The position numbers were made by a program, and so were the translations under genes. Source: Aristolochia californica (Eukaryota > Streptophyta > Magnoliopsida > Piperales > Aristolochiaceae). From it: a stretch of 64,000 nucleotides of DNA. This document shows positions 12,676 to 27,484 of the stretch, piece by piece. A model generated the notes under the pieces. It was not told where the DNA came from. It searched no databases and worked only from the letters and a program-made list of their open reading frames with translations. The stretch's first letter is position 1; every line of letters starts with the position of its first letter. The DNA is taken from NCBI GenBank assembly GCA_029961685.1, contig JARWKL010000007.1:18547013-18611012 (forward strand), written 5' to 3'.

Positions 12676-14694
12676 ATGAACACAAAAGTTTATTTATCCA
12701 AGTTTGGGAAATTCCACAAGTCCAAAACTAATATCTTGGAATTTTACATGAAGGAGATTTTTTCTACACTTGTTTTAAAAATGGATATGCATGCCAGAAA
12801 CATGTTAAAGATTCAAATGACCTATGGATCCAAAGCTTTTAAATAGAATAACAAACGCTCATTAAATTCTCAAGTAAACGTGCGGTGGGATATTTGCCCA
12901 AGTCAAACAAGCTATTATTTTGCCCATATTCAAAAAGGTGAGCTAACAATCATAGGGGATTGTAAAGTGATTTGTCATGCGAAACGGGCTATATTTTTGT
13001 AAGAAATGACTAATGGATTTGAAGTCAACACTCAGTTAAAAATCACCCGCCTCCCCCGTTTCCCGATGATTGCAAAACCTTAGATATAAAAACGAAAAGT
13101 TCATATGAACCCTAAAACATACATACATTTTTTGGAAATATCTCTCTCTACATTTGTGCATTGTGCATTTCCATTTTAGATGTACACTTTTTTCTTAAAT
13201 CTGAACTTTGAGTTTTCGCTCTCCCTTCATCCCGTAAACAAAAAAGGCAAATAGATCACAGCAAAATGAAAATTTCATAGTTGATGTACGGAAAAAGTTT
13301 AAAACAAAAAAAAAAGTAGGTGAAGAAAATTTATTCACACACCACAAATGAACACAAAAGTTTTGTTATCCAAGTTTGGGAATTCCACTAGTCCAAAACT
13401 AATATCTTGGAATTTTACATGAAGGGGATTTTTTCAACACATGTTTTAAAAATGGATATGCATGCCAGAAACATGTTAAAGATTCAAATGACCTATGGAT
13501 CCAAATCTTTTAAAGAGAATAACAGACGCTCATTAAATTCTCAAGTGAATGTGCGGTGGGATATTTACCCGAGTCTAACAAGTCATTATTTTGCCACTTT
13601 TTAATATTTTGATCTAACAATCATCGATCATTGTAAAGTGATTTATAATGCGTAGCGGGCAATATTTTTGTATGAAATGACTTTTGGATTGCAATTCAAC
13701 CCTCAGTTAAAAATCCACTGCCACCAATTTTTCCCGACGATTGCAAAACCTGAGTTATAAAAACTAAAAAGAGCTTGCAATCCCTAAAAATTATCGACAC
13801 TCTTTGGAATTATCTCTCCCTACAATTGTGCATTGTGCTTTTCCATTTTAGTTGTACACTTTTTTCTTAAATCTAAACTTTGACTTTTCACTCACCCTTC
13901 ATCCCAAAAACAAACAAGGCAAAAAGCTTACAACAAAATAAAAATTTTACTGTTGATGTATGGAAAAAAATTAAAACAATAACAAATATAAATAAAGAAA
14001 ATTTATTCACCCAACACAAATGAACACAAAAGTTTTGTTATCCAATTTTTCGAAATTCCACTAGTCTAACCCAAATAGCTTGGAATTTTGCAAGAAAGAG
14101 ATTTCGTCCACACATGTTTTAAAAATGGATATGAAGTTTAGAAACATGTTAAAGCTGCAAATGAGCTATGGATGCATAGCATTTAATGAGAATAACAAAC
14201 TCTCATTAAATTCTCAAGTGAACTTGCGGTGGGATATTTACCCGAGTCAAACAGGCCATTATTTTGCCCATTTGCAAAAAGCTGACATAATTAATCATAG
14301 ATTATTGTAATGTGATTTATCATGAATAACGGGCTATATTTTTGTATGAAATGACTTATGGATTGCAATTCAACACTCAGTTAAAAATCCTCCGCAACCC
14401 ATTTTTCCCGACGATTGCCAAACGTGAGATATAAAAACGAAAAGGTGCTTACAATCCCTAAAAATTACAGACACTCTTTGGAATTATCTCTCTCTACATA
14501 TGTGCATTGTGCATTTCCATTTTAGATGTACACATTTTTCTTAAATCAAAACCTTGAGTTTTTCGCTCTCCCTTCATCCCGTAAACAAAAAAGGCAAATA
14601 GATCACAGCAAAATGAAAATTTCATAGTTGATTTACGGAAAAAGTTTAAAACAATAAAAAAAGTAAATGAAGAAAATTTATTCACACACCACAA
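12676..14694 (+). repeat. A/C chimera (12676), A/B chimera (13348), C unit (14030)
   Basis: Unit 12676 is A through 'ctgaactttgag' (to 13212) and then C ('gctctccc', 'caaatagatcacagc', 'gtacgg'). It is followed by a left-A unit, as expected after a C end. Unit 13348 is A up to 'gccagaaac' and B from about 13561 ('tttacccgagtctaac'). The C unit is 665 bp and carries 'atgaagttt' where most have 'atgcatgttt'. Confidence 0.87.
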
Positions 14695-16043
14695 ATGAAC
14701 ACAATAGTTTTGTTATCCAAGTTTGGGAAATTCCACTTGTCCAAAACTAATATCTTGGAATTTTACATGAAGGGGATTTTTTCTACACATGTTTTAAAAA
14801 TGGATATGCTTGCCAGAAACATGTTAAATATTCAAATGACCTATGGATCCAAAGCTTTTAAAGAGAATAACAAACGCTCATTAAATTCTCAAGTGACCGT
14901 CGGTGGCATATTTGCCCGAGCCAAACAAGCCATTATTTCGCCCATATTCAAAAAGTTGAGCTAACAATCATAGATGATTGTAAAGTGATTTGACATGCGT
15001 AACGGGCTATCTTTTTGCAAGAAATGACTTATGGATTTGAAGTTAACACTCAGTTAAAAATCGTCCACCTCCCCCGTTTCCCGACGATTGCAAAACCTTA
15101 GATATAAAAACGAAAGAGTGCATACGATCCCTAAAACATACAGACACTCTTTTGAATTATCTCTCTCTACATTTGTGCATTGTGCATTTCCATTTGAGAT
15201 GTACACTTTTTTGTTAATTCAGAACTTCGAGTTTTCGCTCCCCCTTCATCCCGTAAACAAAAAAGGCAAAAAGGATCACAACAAAATAAAAATTTTATAG
15301 TTGATGTGTGGAAAATATTTACAATAGTAACTAATGTAAATAAAAAATATCTATTCACACACCACAAATGAACACAAAAGTTTTGTTATCCAGGTTTTGG
15401 AAATTCCATTAGTCCAACCCTATTAAGCTTGGAATTTTACATGAAGGAGATTTTTTCTACACATGTTTTAAAAATGGATATGCATGCTTGAAACATGTTA
15501 AAGATTCAAATGACCTATGGATCCAAAGCTTTTAAAGAGAATAACAAATGCTCATTAAATTCTCATGTGAACGTGCGGTGGGATATTTACCCGAGACTAA
15601 CAAGTCATTATTTTGCCCATTCTCAAAAATTCGATCTAACAATCATAGATGATTGTAAAGTGATTTATCATGCGTAACGTGCTATATTTTTGTATGAAAT
15701 GACTTATGGATTGCAATTCAACACTCAGTTAAAAATCCTCCGCAACCCATTTTTCCCGACGATTCCAAAACCTGAGATATAAAAACGAAAAGGTGCTTAC
15801 AATCCCTAAAACTTACAGACACTCTTTGGAATTATCTCTCTCTACATATGTGCATTGTGCTTTTCCATTTTTGATGTACACATTTTTCTTAAAATCAAAA
15901 CTTCGAGTTTTTCGCTCTCCCTTCATCCCGTAAACCAAAAAGGCAAATAGATCACAGCAAAAGGAAAATTTCATAGTTGATGTACGGAAAAAGTTTAAAA
16001 CAATAAAAAAAGTAAATGAAGAAAATTTATTCACACACCACAA
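14695..16043 (+). repeat. A unit (14695) and B/C chimera (15368)
   Basis: Unit 14695 is A; the usual cactag is 'cacttg', and one base is lost near 14900. Unit 15368 is B through its middle ('tcgatctaacaatc', to about 15665) and C from 'cctccgcaaccc' at 15737 to its end. Confidence 0.87.
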
Positions 16044-17391
16044 ATGAGCACAAAAGTTTTGTTATCCAAGTTTGGGAAATTCCACTAGTCCAAAACTAAT
16101 ATCTTGGAATTTTACAAGAAGGGGATTTTTTCTACACATGTTTTAAAAATGGATATGCATTCCAGAAACATGTTAAAGATTCAAATGACCTATGGATCCA
16201 AAGCTTTTAAAGAGAATAACAAACGCTCATTAAATTCTCAAGTGAACGTGTGGTGGGATATTTACCCGAGTCTAATAAGTCATTATTTTGCCCATTTTCA
16301 AAAATTTGATCTAGCAATCATAGATGATTGTAAAGTGATTTATCATGCGTAACGGGCTATATTTTTGTATGAAATGACTTATGGATTGCAATTCAGCAAT
16401 CAGTTAAAAATCCTCTGCCACCAATTTTTCCAGACGATTGCAAAACCTGAGATAAAAAAACTAAAAATAGCTTACAATCCCTAAAAATTACAGACACTCT
16501 TTGGAATTATCTCTCCCTACAATTTTGCATTGAGCTTTTCCATTTTAGATGCACACTTTTTTCTTAAATAAAAACTTTGACTTTTCGCTCTCCCTTCATC
16601 CCGAAAACAAACAAGGCAAAAAACTTACAACAAAATGAAAATTTTACTGTTGATGTATGGAAAAAATTTAAAACAATAACAAATATAAATAAATAAAATT
16701 TATTCACCCAACACAAATGAACACAAAAGTTTTGTTATCCAAATTTGGGAAATTCCACTAGTTTAACCCTAATAGCTTGGAATTTTGCAAGAAAATGATT
16801 TTGTCTACACATGTTTTAAAAATGGAGATGCATGTTTGAAACAATTTAAAGATGCAAATGAGCAATGGATGCAAAGCTTGTAATGAGAATAACAAACGCT
16901 CATTAAATTCTCAAGTGAACTTGCGGTGGGATATTTACCGTAGTCTAACATGCCATTATTTTGCCAATTTGCAAAAAGCTGACATAATTAATCATAGATG
17001 ATTGTAATGTGATGTATCATGCGTAACGGGCTATATTTTTGTACGAAATGACTTATGGATTGCAATTCAACACTCAGTTAAAAATCCTCAGCAACCCATT
17101 TTTCCTGACGATTGCAAAACGTGAGAAATAAAAACGAAAAGGTGCTTACAATCCCTAAAAATTACAAACACTCTTTGGGATTATCTCTCTCTACATATGT
17201 GCATTGTGCATTTCCATTTTAGATGTACACATTTTTCTTAAATCAAAACTTTGACTTTTTCGCTCTCCCCTCATCTCGTAAACAAAAAAGGCAAATAGAT
17301 CACAGCAAAATGAAAATTTCATAGTTGATTTATGGAAAAAGTTTAAAACAATAAAAAAAGTAAATGAAGAAAATTTATTCACACACCACAA
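16044..17391 (+). repeat. A/B chimera (16044) and C unit (16717)
   Basis: Unit 16044 is A up to 'ttccagaaac' (16160-16169) and B from about 16261. Its private variants 'acaagaaggggat', 'gtgtggtggg' and 'gatctagcaatc' recur in the chimera at 19412, so the two share an ancestor. Unit 16717 is C. Confidence 0.87.
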
Positions 17392-19411
17392 ATTAACACA
17401 AAAGTTTTGTTATCCAAGTTTGGGAAATTCCACTTGTCCAAAACTAATATCTTGGAATTTTACTTGAAGGGGATTTTTTCCACATATGTTTTAAAAATGG
17501 ATATGCATGCCAGAAACATGTTAAATATTCAAATGACCTATGGATCCAAAGCTTTTAAAGAGAATAACAAACGCTCATTAAATTCTCAAGTTAACGTGCA
17601 GTGGGATATTTGCCCGAGTCAAACAAGCCATTATTTTGCCCATATTCAAAAACTTGAGCTAACAATTATAGATGATTGTAAAGTGATTTGTCATGTGTAA
17701 TGGGCTATATTTTTGTAAGAAATGACTTATGGATTTAAAGTCAACACTAAGTTAAAAATCGCCGGCCTCCCCCGTTTCCCGACGATTGCAAAACCTTAGA
17801 TATAAAAACGAAAGAGTGCATACGTTCCTAAAACATACAGACACTCATTGGAATTATCTCTCTCTACATTTGTGCATTGTGCATTTCCATTTTAGATGCA
17901 CACTTTTTCCTTAATTCAGAATTTTGAGTTTTCGCTCCCCCTTCATCCCGTAAACAAAAAAGGCAAAAAGGATCACAACAAAATAAAAATTTTATAGTTG
18001 ATGTGTGGAAAATATTTAAAATAATAACAAATGTAAATAAAAAATATCTATTCACACACCACAAATGAACACAAAAGTTTTGTTATCCAAGCTTGGGAAA
18101 TTCCATTTTTCCAACCCTATTAAGCTTGGAATTTTACATGAAGGAGATTTTTTCTACACATGTTTTAAAAACTGATATGCATGCTTGAAATATGTTAAAG
18201 ATTCAAATGACCTATGGATCCAAAGCTTTTAAAGAGAATAACAAACGCTCATTAAATTCTCAAGTGAACGTGCGATGGGATATTTACCCGAGACTAACAA
18301 GTCATTATTTTCCCATTTTAAAACATTTGATCTAACAATCATAGATGATTGTAAAGTGATTTATCATGCGTAACGAGCCATATTTTTGTATGAAATGACT
18401 TATGGATTGCAATTCAACCCTCAGTTAAAAATCCTCTGCCACCAATTTTTCTCGACGATTGCAAAACCTGAGATATAAAAACTAAAAAGAGCTTACAATC
18501 CCTAAAAATTACAGACACTCTTTGGAATTATCTCTCCCTACAATTGTGCATTGTGCTTTTCCATTTTATATGCACAGATTTTTCTTAAATCAAAACTTTG
18601 ACTTTTCGCTCTGCCTTCATCCCAAAAACAAACAAGGCAAAAAGCTTACAACAAAATGAAAATTTTATAGTTGATGTATGGAAAAAAATTAAAACAATGA
18701 CAAATATAAATAAATAAAATTTATTCACCCAACACAAATGAACACAAAAGTTTCGTTATCCAATTTTTGGAAATTCCACTAGTTTAACCCAAATAGCTTG
18801 GAATTTTGCAAGAAAGAGATTTCGTCCACACATGTTTTAAAAATGGATATGAAGTTTTGAAACATGTTAAAGATGCAAATGAGCTATGGATGCAAAGCTT
18901 TTAATGAGAATAACAAACTCTAATTAAATTCTCAAGTGAACTTGCGGTGGGATGTTTACCCGAGTCGAACATGCCATTATTTTGCCCATTTGTAAAAAGC
19001 TGACATAATTAATCATAGATGATTGTAATGTGATTTATCATGCGTAACGGGCTATATTTTTGTATGAAATGACTTACGGAGATCAACTCAACACTTAGTT
19101 AAAAATCCTCCGCAACCCATTTTTCCCGACGATTGCAAAACTTGAGATATATAAACGAAAAGGTGCTTACAATCCCTAAAAATTATAGACACTCTTTGGA
19201 ATTATCTCTCTCTACATATGTGCATTGTGCATTTCCATTTTTGATGTACACATTTTTCTTAAGTCAAAACTTCGATTTTTTCGCTCTCCCTTCATCCCGT
19301 AAACAAAAAATGCAAATTGATCACAGCAAAATGAAAATTTCATAGTTGATGTACGGAAAAAGTTTAAAACAATAAAAAAATTAAATGAAGAAAATTTATT
19401 CACACACCACA
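17392..19411 (+). repeat. Canonical A-B-C HOR (A 17392, B 18065, C 18738)
   Basis: Intact triple of 2020 bp with all subtype diagnostics. The A start triplet reads att and the A unit carries 'cacttg' in place of cactag. Confidence 0.92.
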
Positions 19412-20085
19412 ATGAGCACAAAAGTTTTGTTATCCAAGTTTGGGAAATTCCACTAGTCTAAAACTAATATCTTGGAATTTTACAAGAAGGGGATTTTTTC
19501 TACACATGTTTTAAAAATGGATATGCATGCCAGAAACATGTTAAAGATTCAAATGACCTATGGATCCAAAGCTTTTAAAGAGAATAACAAACGCTCATCA
19601 AATTCTCAAGTGAACGTGTGGTGGGATATTTACCCGAGTCTAACAAGTCATTATTTTTCCCATTTTCAAAAATTTGATCTAGCAATCATAGATGTTTGTA
19701 AAGTAATTTATCATGCGTTACGGGCTATATTTTTGTATGAAATGACTTATGGATTGCAATTCAGCACTCAATTAAAAATCCTCTGCCACCAATTTTTCCT
19801 GACGATTGCAAAACCTGAGATATAAAAACTAAAAATAGCTTACAATCCCTAAAAATTACACACACTCTTTGGAATTATCTCTCTCTACATATGTGCATTG
19901 TGCATTTCTTTTTTAGATGTACACAATTTTCTTAAATCAAAACTTCGAGTTTTTTGCTCTCCCTTCATCCCGTAAACAAAAAAGGCAAATAGATCACAGT
20001 AAAATGAAAATTTCATAGTTGATGTACGAAAAAAGTTTAAAACAATAAAAAAAGTAAATTAAGAAAAATTATTCACACACCACAA
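19412..20085 (+). repeat. Triple A/B/C chimeric unit
   Basis: A on the left (ending after 'gccagaaac', about 19530), B in the middle (19629 to about 19850: 'gagtctaacaagtc', 'cctctgccacc', 'aaaaatagcttac') and C on the right from 'ctctctctacatatg' near 19880. Length is 674 bp. A whole A-B-C cycle has been condensed into one unit while keeping perfect register. Confidence 0.87.
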
Positions 20086-21427
20086 ATGAACACAAAAGTT
20101 TTGTTATCCAAGTTTGGGAAATTCCACTAGTCCAAAACTAATATCTTGGAATTTTACATGAAGGGGATTTTTTCTACACATGTTTTAAAAATAGATATGC
20201 ATGCTAGAAACATGTTAAATATTCAAATGACCTATGGATCCAAAGATTTTAAAGAGAATAACAAACGCTCATTAAATTCTCAAGTGAACATGCAGTGGGA
20301 TATTTGCCCGAGTCAAACAAGCCATTATTTTGCCCATATTCAAAAAGTTGAACTAACAATCAGATGATTGTAAAGTGATTTGTCATGCATAACGGGCTAT
20401 ATTTTTTTAAGAAATGACTTATGGATTTGAAGTCAACATTCAGTTAAAAATCGCCCACCTCCCCCGTTTCCCGACTATTGCAAAACCTTAGATATAAAAA
20501 CAAAAAAGTGCATACGAACCCTAAAACATATAAACACTCTTTGAAAATATCTCTCTCTACATTTGTGCATTGTGCATTTCCATTTTAGATGTACACTTTT
20601 TTCTTAAATTAGAACTTTGAGTTTACGTTCCCCCTTCATCCCGTAAAAAAAAAGGCAAAAAAGATCACAACAAATTAAAAATTTTATAGTTGATGTGTGG
20701 AAAATATTTAAAATAATAACTAATGTAAATAAAAAATATCTATTCACACACCACAAATGAACACAAATGTTTTCTTATCCAAGTTTGGGAAATTCCATTA
20801 GTCCAACCCTATTAAGCTTGGAATTTTGCAAGAAAGAGATTTCGTCCACACATGTTTTAAAAATGGATATGCATGTTTGAAACATGTTAAAGATGCAAAT
20901 GAGCTATGGATGCAAAGATTTTATTGAGAATAACAAACGCTCATTAAATTCTCAAGTGAACTTGCGGTGGGATATTTACCCAAACATGCCATTATTTTGC
21001 CCATTTGCAAAAAGCTGACATAATTAATCATAGATGATTGTAATGTGATTTATCATGTGTAACGGGCTATATTTTTGTATGAAATGACTTATGGATTGCA
21101 ATTCAACACTCAGTTAAAAATCCTCCGCAACCCATTTTTCCCGACGATTGCAAAACCTGAGATATAAAAACGAAAAGGTGCTTACAATCGCTAAAAATTA
21201 CAGACACTCTTTCGAATTATCTCTCTCTACATATGTGCATTGGGCATTTCCGGTTTGGATGTACACATTTTTCTTAAATCAAAACTTTGAGTTTTTCGCT
21301 CTCCCTTCATCCCGTAAACAAAAAAGGCAAATAGATCACAGCAAAATGAAAATTTCATAGTTTATGTACGAAAAAAGTTTAAAACAATAAAAAAAGTAAA
21401 TGAAGAAAATTTATTCACACACCACAA
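20086..21427 (+). repeat. A unit (20086) and B/C chimera (20757)
   Basis: Unit 20757 starts as B ('ccaaccctattaagcttgg') and becomes C within a few bases, at 'gcaagaaagagattt' (20828). The switch is bounded to about 20822-20827. It has also lost five bases near 20983 ('tttacccaaacatgcc'). Confidence 0.88.
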
Positions 21428-23446
21428 ATGAACACAAAAGTTTTGTTATCCAAGTTTGGGAAATTCCACAAGTCTAAAACTAATATCTTGGAATTTTACA
21501 TGAAGGGGATTTTTTCTACACATGTTTTAAAAATGGATATGCATGCCAGAAACATGTTAAAGATTCAAATGACCTATGGATCAAAAATTTTTTAAAGAGA
21601 ATAACAAACGCTCATTAAATTCTCAAGTGAACGTGCAGTGGGATATTTGCCCGAGTCAAACAAGCCATTATTTTGCCCATATTCAAAAAGTTGAGCAAGC
21701 AATCACAGGTGATTGTAAAGTGTTTTGTCATGCGTAACGGGCTATATTTTTGTAAGAAATGACTACTGGATTTGAAGTCAACACTCAGTTAAAAATCGCC
21801 CGCCTCCCCCGTTTCTTGACGATTGCAAAAGCTTAGATATAAAAACGAAAAAGTGCATATGAACCCTCAAACATACAGACATTTTTTGGAAATATCTCTC
21901 TCTACATTTGTTCATTGTGCATTTCCATTTTAGATGTACACTTTTTTCTTAAATCTAATCTTTGAGTTTTCGCTCCCCCTTCATCCCGTAAACAAAAAAG
22001 GCAAAAAAGATCACAACAAAGTAAAAATTTGATAGTTGATGTGTGGAAAATATTTAAAATAACAACTAATGTAAATAAAAAATATCTATTCACATACCAC
22101 AAATGAACACAAAAGTTTTGTTATCCAAGTTTGGGAAATTTCATTAGTCCAACCCTATTAAGCTTGGAATTTGACATGAAGGAGATTTTTTCTACACATG
22201 TTTTAAAAATGGATATGCATGCTTGAAACATGTTAAAGATTCAAATGACCTATGGATCTAAAGCTTTTAAAGAGAATAACAAACGCTCATTAAATTCTCA
22301 AGTGAACGTGCGGTGAGATATTTACCCGAGTCTAACAAGCCATTATTTTGCCCATTTTCAAAAATTTGATCTAACAATCATAGATGATCGTAAAGTAATT
22401 TATCATGCGTAACGGGCTATATTTTTGGATGACATGACTTATGGATTGCAATTCAACACTCAGTTAAAAATCCTTTGCCACCAATTTTTCCCGACGATTG
22501 CAAAACCTGAGATATAAAAACTAAAAATAGCTTACAATCCCTAAAAATTACAGACACTCTTTGGAATAATCTCTTCCTACGATTGTGCATTGTGCTTTTC
22601 CATTTTAGATGTACACTTTTTTCTTAAATCAAAACTTTGACTTTTCGCTCTTCCTTTATCCCAAAAACAAACAAGGTAAAAAGCTTACAGCAAAATGAAA
22701 ATTTTATATTTGATGTATGGAAAAAATTGAAAACAATAAGAAATATAAATAAAGAAAATTTATTCACCCAACACAAATGAACACAAAAAGTTGTGTGATC
22801 CAATTTTTTGAAATTCCACCAGTTTAACCCTAATTGCTTGGAATTTTACAAGAAAGAGATTTCGTCCACACATATTTAAAAAAGGGATATGCATGTTTGA
22901 AACATGTTAAAGATGCGAATGAGCTATGGATGCAAAGCTTTTAAAGAGAATAACAAACGCTCAATAAATTCTCAAGTGAACTTGCGGTGGGATATTTACC
23001 GGAGTCAAACATGCCATTATTTTGCCCACTTGGAAAAAGCTGACATAATTAATCATAGATGTTTGTAATGTGATTTATCATGCGTAACGAGCTATATTTT
23101 TGTATGAAATGACTTATGGATTGCAATTCAACACTCAGTTAAAAATGCTCCCATTTTTCCCGACGATTGCAAAACCTGAGATATAAAAACGGAATGGTGC
23201 TTGCAATCCCTAAAAATTACAGACACTCTTTTGAATTATCTCTCTCTACATACGTGCATTGTGCATTTCCGTTTTAGATGTACACATTTTTCTTAAATCA
23301 AAACTTTGAGTTTTTCGCTCTCCCTTCATCCCGTAAAATAAAAAGGCAAATAGATCACAGCAAAAAGAAAATTTCATAGTTGATGTATGGAAAAAGTTTA
23401 AAAAAATACAAAAAGTGAATGAAGAAAATTTATTCACACACCACAA
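21428..23446 (+). repeat. Canonical A-B-C HOR (A 21428, B 22103, C 22777)
   Basis: Intact triple of 2019 bp. Its C unit is the first of three consecutive HOR copies with private variants such as 'agttgtgt', 'ccaattttttgaaattcc', 'cacttggaaaaagc' and 'cggaatggtgctt'. Confidence 0.93.
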
Positions 23447-25465
23447 ATGAACACAAAAGTTTTGTTATCCAAGTTTGGGAAATTCCACTAGTCCAAAACT
23501 AATATCTTGGAATTTTACATGAAGGGGATTTTTTCTACACATGTTTTAAAAATGGATATGCATGCCAGAAACATGTTAAAGATTCAAATGACCTATGGAT
23601 CCAAAGCTTTTAAAGAGAATAATAAATGCTCATTAAATTCTCAAGTGAACGTGCAGTGGGATATTTTTCGAGTCAAACAAGCCATTATTTTGCTCATATT
23701 CAAAATGTTGACCTAACAATCATAGATGATTGTAAAGTGATTTGTCATTCGTAACGGGCTATATTTTTGTAAGAAATGACTTATAGATTTGAAGTCAACA
23801 CTCAATTAAAAATCGCCCGCCTCCCCCGTTTCCCGACGATTGCAAAACCTTAGATATAAAAACGAAAAATTGCATACGATCCCTAAAACATACAGACACT
23901 CTTTGGAAATATCTCTCTCTACATTTGTGCACTGTGCATTTCCATTTTAGATGTACACTTTTTTCTTAAATCAGAACTTTGAGTTTTAGCTCCCCCTTCA
24001 TCCTGTAAACAAAAAAGGCAAAAAAAATCACAACAAATTCAAATTTTATAGTTGATGTGTGGAAAATATTTAAAATAATAACTAATGTAAATAAAAAATA
24101 TCTAATCACACACCACAAATGAACACAAAAGTTTTGTTATTAGAGTTTGGGAAATTCCATTAGTCCAACCCTATTAAGCTTGGAATTTTACATGAAGGAG
24201 ATTTTTTCTACATGTTTTAAAAATGGATATGGATGCTTGAAACATGTTAAAGATTCAAATGACCTATGGATCCAAAGTTTTAAAGATAATTCCAAACGCT
24301 CATTAAGTTCTCAAGTGAACGTGCGGTGGGATATTTACCCGAGTCTAACAAGTCATTATTTTGCCCATTTTCAAAAATTTGATCTAACAATCATAGATGA
24401 TTTTAAAGTGATTTATCATGCGTAACGGGCTATATTTTTGTATGAAATGACTTATGGATTGCAATTCAACACTTAGTCAAAAATCCTCTGCCACCAATTT
24501 TTCCCAACGATTGCAAAACCTGAGATATAAAAACTAAAAAAGAGCTTACAATCCCTAAAAAGTATAGACACACTTTGGAATTATCTCTCCCTACAATTGT
24601 GCATTGTTCTTTTCCATTTTAGATGTACACTTTTTTCTTAAATCAAAACTTTGACTTTTCGCTCTCCCTTCATCCCGAAAACAAACAAGGCAAAAAGCTT
24701 AAAAAAAATAAAAATTTTATAGTTGACGTATGGAAAAAATTTAAAAAAATAAAAAATATAAATAAAGAAAATTTATTCACCCAACACAAATGAACACAAA
24801 AAGTTGTGTTATCCAATTTTTTGAAATTCCTCTAGATTAACCCCAATAGCATGGAATTTTACAAGAAAGAGATTTCGTCCACACATGTTTAAAAAAGGGA
24901 TATGCATGTTTGAAACATGTTAAAGATGCAAATGAGCTATGGATGCAAAGCTTTTAAAGAGAATAACAAACGCTCAATAAATTCTCAAGTGAACTTGTGG
25001 TGGGATATTTACCGGAGTCAAAGATGCCATTATTTTGCCCACTTGGAAAAAGCTGACATAATTAATCATAGATGATTGTAATGTGATTTATCATGCGTAA
25101 CGGGCTATATTTTTGTATGAAATGACTTATGGATTGCAATTCAACACTCAGTTAAAAATGCTCTGCAACCCATTTTTCCCGACGATTGCAAAACCTGAGA
25201 TATAAAAACGGAATGGTGCTTACAATCCCTAAAAATTACAGACACTCTTTTGAATTATCTCTCTCTACATATGTGCATTGTGCATTTCCGTTTTAGATGT
25301 ACACATTTTTCTTAAATCAAAACTTCGAGTTTTTCGCTCTCCCTTCATCCCGTAAACAAAAAAGGCAAATAGATCACAGCAAACTGAAAATTTCATAGTT
25401 GATGTACAGAAAAAGTTTAAAACAATACAAAAAGTGAATGAAGAAAATTTATTCACACACCACAA
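23447..25465 (+). repeat. Canonical A-B-C HOR (A 23447, B 24119, C 24790)
   Basis: Intact triple of 2019 bp, a close copy of the neighbours on both sides. Shared marks include A 'gacttatagatttgaag', B 'gttattagagtttggg' and the C variants listed for the previous HOR. Confidence 0.93.
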
Positions 25466-27484
25466 ATGAACACAAAAGTTTTGTTATCCAAGTTTGGGAA
25501 ATTCCACTTGTCCAAAACTAATATCTTGGAATTTTACATGAAGGGAATTTTTTCTACACATGTTTAAAAATGGATATGCATGCCAGAAACATGTTAAAGA
25601 TTCAAATGACCTATGGATCCAAAGCTTTTAAAGAGAATAACAAACGCTCATTAAATTCTCAAGTGAACGTGTGATGGGATATTTGCCCGAGTCAAACAAG
25701 CCATTATTTTGCCCATATTCAAAATGTTGAGCTAACAATCATAGATGATTGTAAAATGATTTGTCATTCATAACGGGCTATATTTTTGTAAGAAATGACT
25801 TATAGATTTGAAGTCAATACTCAATTGAAAATCGCCTGCCTCCCCCGTTTCCCGACGATTGCAAAACCTTAGATATAAAAACAAAAAACTGCATACGATC
25901 CCTAAAACATACAGACACTCTTTGGAAATATCACTCTCTACATTTGTGTATTGCATTTCCATTTTAGATGTACACTTTTTTCTTAAATCAGAACTTTGAG
26001 TTTTAGCTCCCCCTTCATCCCGTGAACAAAAAAGGCAAAAAGATCACAACAAATTAAAATTTTATAGTTGATGTGTGGAAAATATTTAAAATAATAACTA
26101 ATTGAAATAAAAAATATCTATTCACACACCACAAATGAACACAAAAGTTTTGTTATTAGAGTTTGGGAAATTGCATTAGTCCAACCCTATTAAGCTTGGA
26201 ATTTTACATGAAGGAGATTTTTTCTACACATGTTTTACAAATGAATATGCATGCTTGAAACATGTTAAAGATTCAAATGACCTATGGATCCAAAGCTTTT
26301 AAAGAGAATAACAAACGCTCATTGAATTCTCAAGTGAACGTGCGGTGGGATATTTACCCGAGTCTAACAAGTCATTATTTTGCCCATTTTCAAAAATTTG
26401 ATCTAACAATCATAGATGATTTTAAAGTGATTTATCATACGTAACGGGCTATATTTTTGTATGAAATGACTTATGGATTGCAATTCAACACTTAGTCAAA
26501 AATCCCCTGCCACCAATTTTTCCCGACGATTGCAAAACCTGAGATATAAAAACTAAAAAATAGCTTACAATCCAAAAAAATTATAGACACACTTTGGAAT
26601 TATCTCTCCCTACAATTGTGCATTGTGCTTTTCCATTTTATATGTACACTTTTTTCTTAAATCAAAACTTTGACTTTTCGCTCTCCCTTCATCCCGAAAA
26701 CAAACAAGGCAAAAAGCTTTAAAAAAATAAAAATTTTATAGTTGACGTATGGAAAAAATTTAAAATAATAAAAAATATAAATAAAGAAAATTTATTCACC
26801 CAACACAAATGAACACAAAAAGTTGTGTTATCCAATTTTTTGAAATTCCTTTAGATTAACCATAATAGCATGGAATTTTACAAGAAAGAGATTTCGTTCA
26901 CACATGTTTAAAAAAGGGATATGCATGTTTGAAACATGTTAAAGATGCAAATGAGCTATGGATGCAAAGCTTTTAAAGAGAATAACAAAGGCACAATAAA
27001 TTCTCAAGTGAATTTGCAGTGGGATATTTAAAGGAGTCAAAGATGCCATTATTTTGCCCACTTGGAAAAAGCTGACATAATTAATCATAGATGATTGTAA
27101 TATGATTTATCATGCGTAACGGGCTATATTTTTGTATGAAATGACTTATGGATTGCAATTCAACACTCAGTTAAAAATGCTCTGCAACCCATTTTTCCCG
27201 ACGATTGCAAAACCTAAGATATAAAAACGGAATGGTGCTTACAATCCCTAAAAATTACAGACACTCTTTTGAATTATCTCTCTCTACATATGTGCATTGT
27301 GCATTTCCGTTTTAGATGTACACATTTTTCTTAAATCAAAACTTCGAGTTTTTCGCTCTCCCTTCATCCCGTAAACAAAAAAGGCAAATAGATCACAGCA
27401 AAATGAAAATTTCATAGTTGATGTACGAAAAAAATTTAAAACAATACAAAAAGTGGATGAAGAAAATTTATTCACACACCACAA
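25466..27484 (+). repeat. Canonical A-B-C HOR (A 25466, B 26135, C 26809)
   Basis: Intact triple of 2019 bp, third member of the closely related block. It differs from the previous copy mostly by scattered single substitutions. Confidence 0.93.
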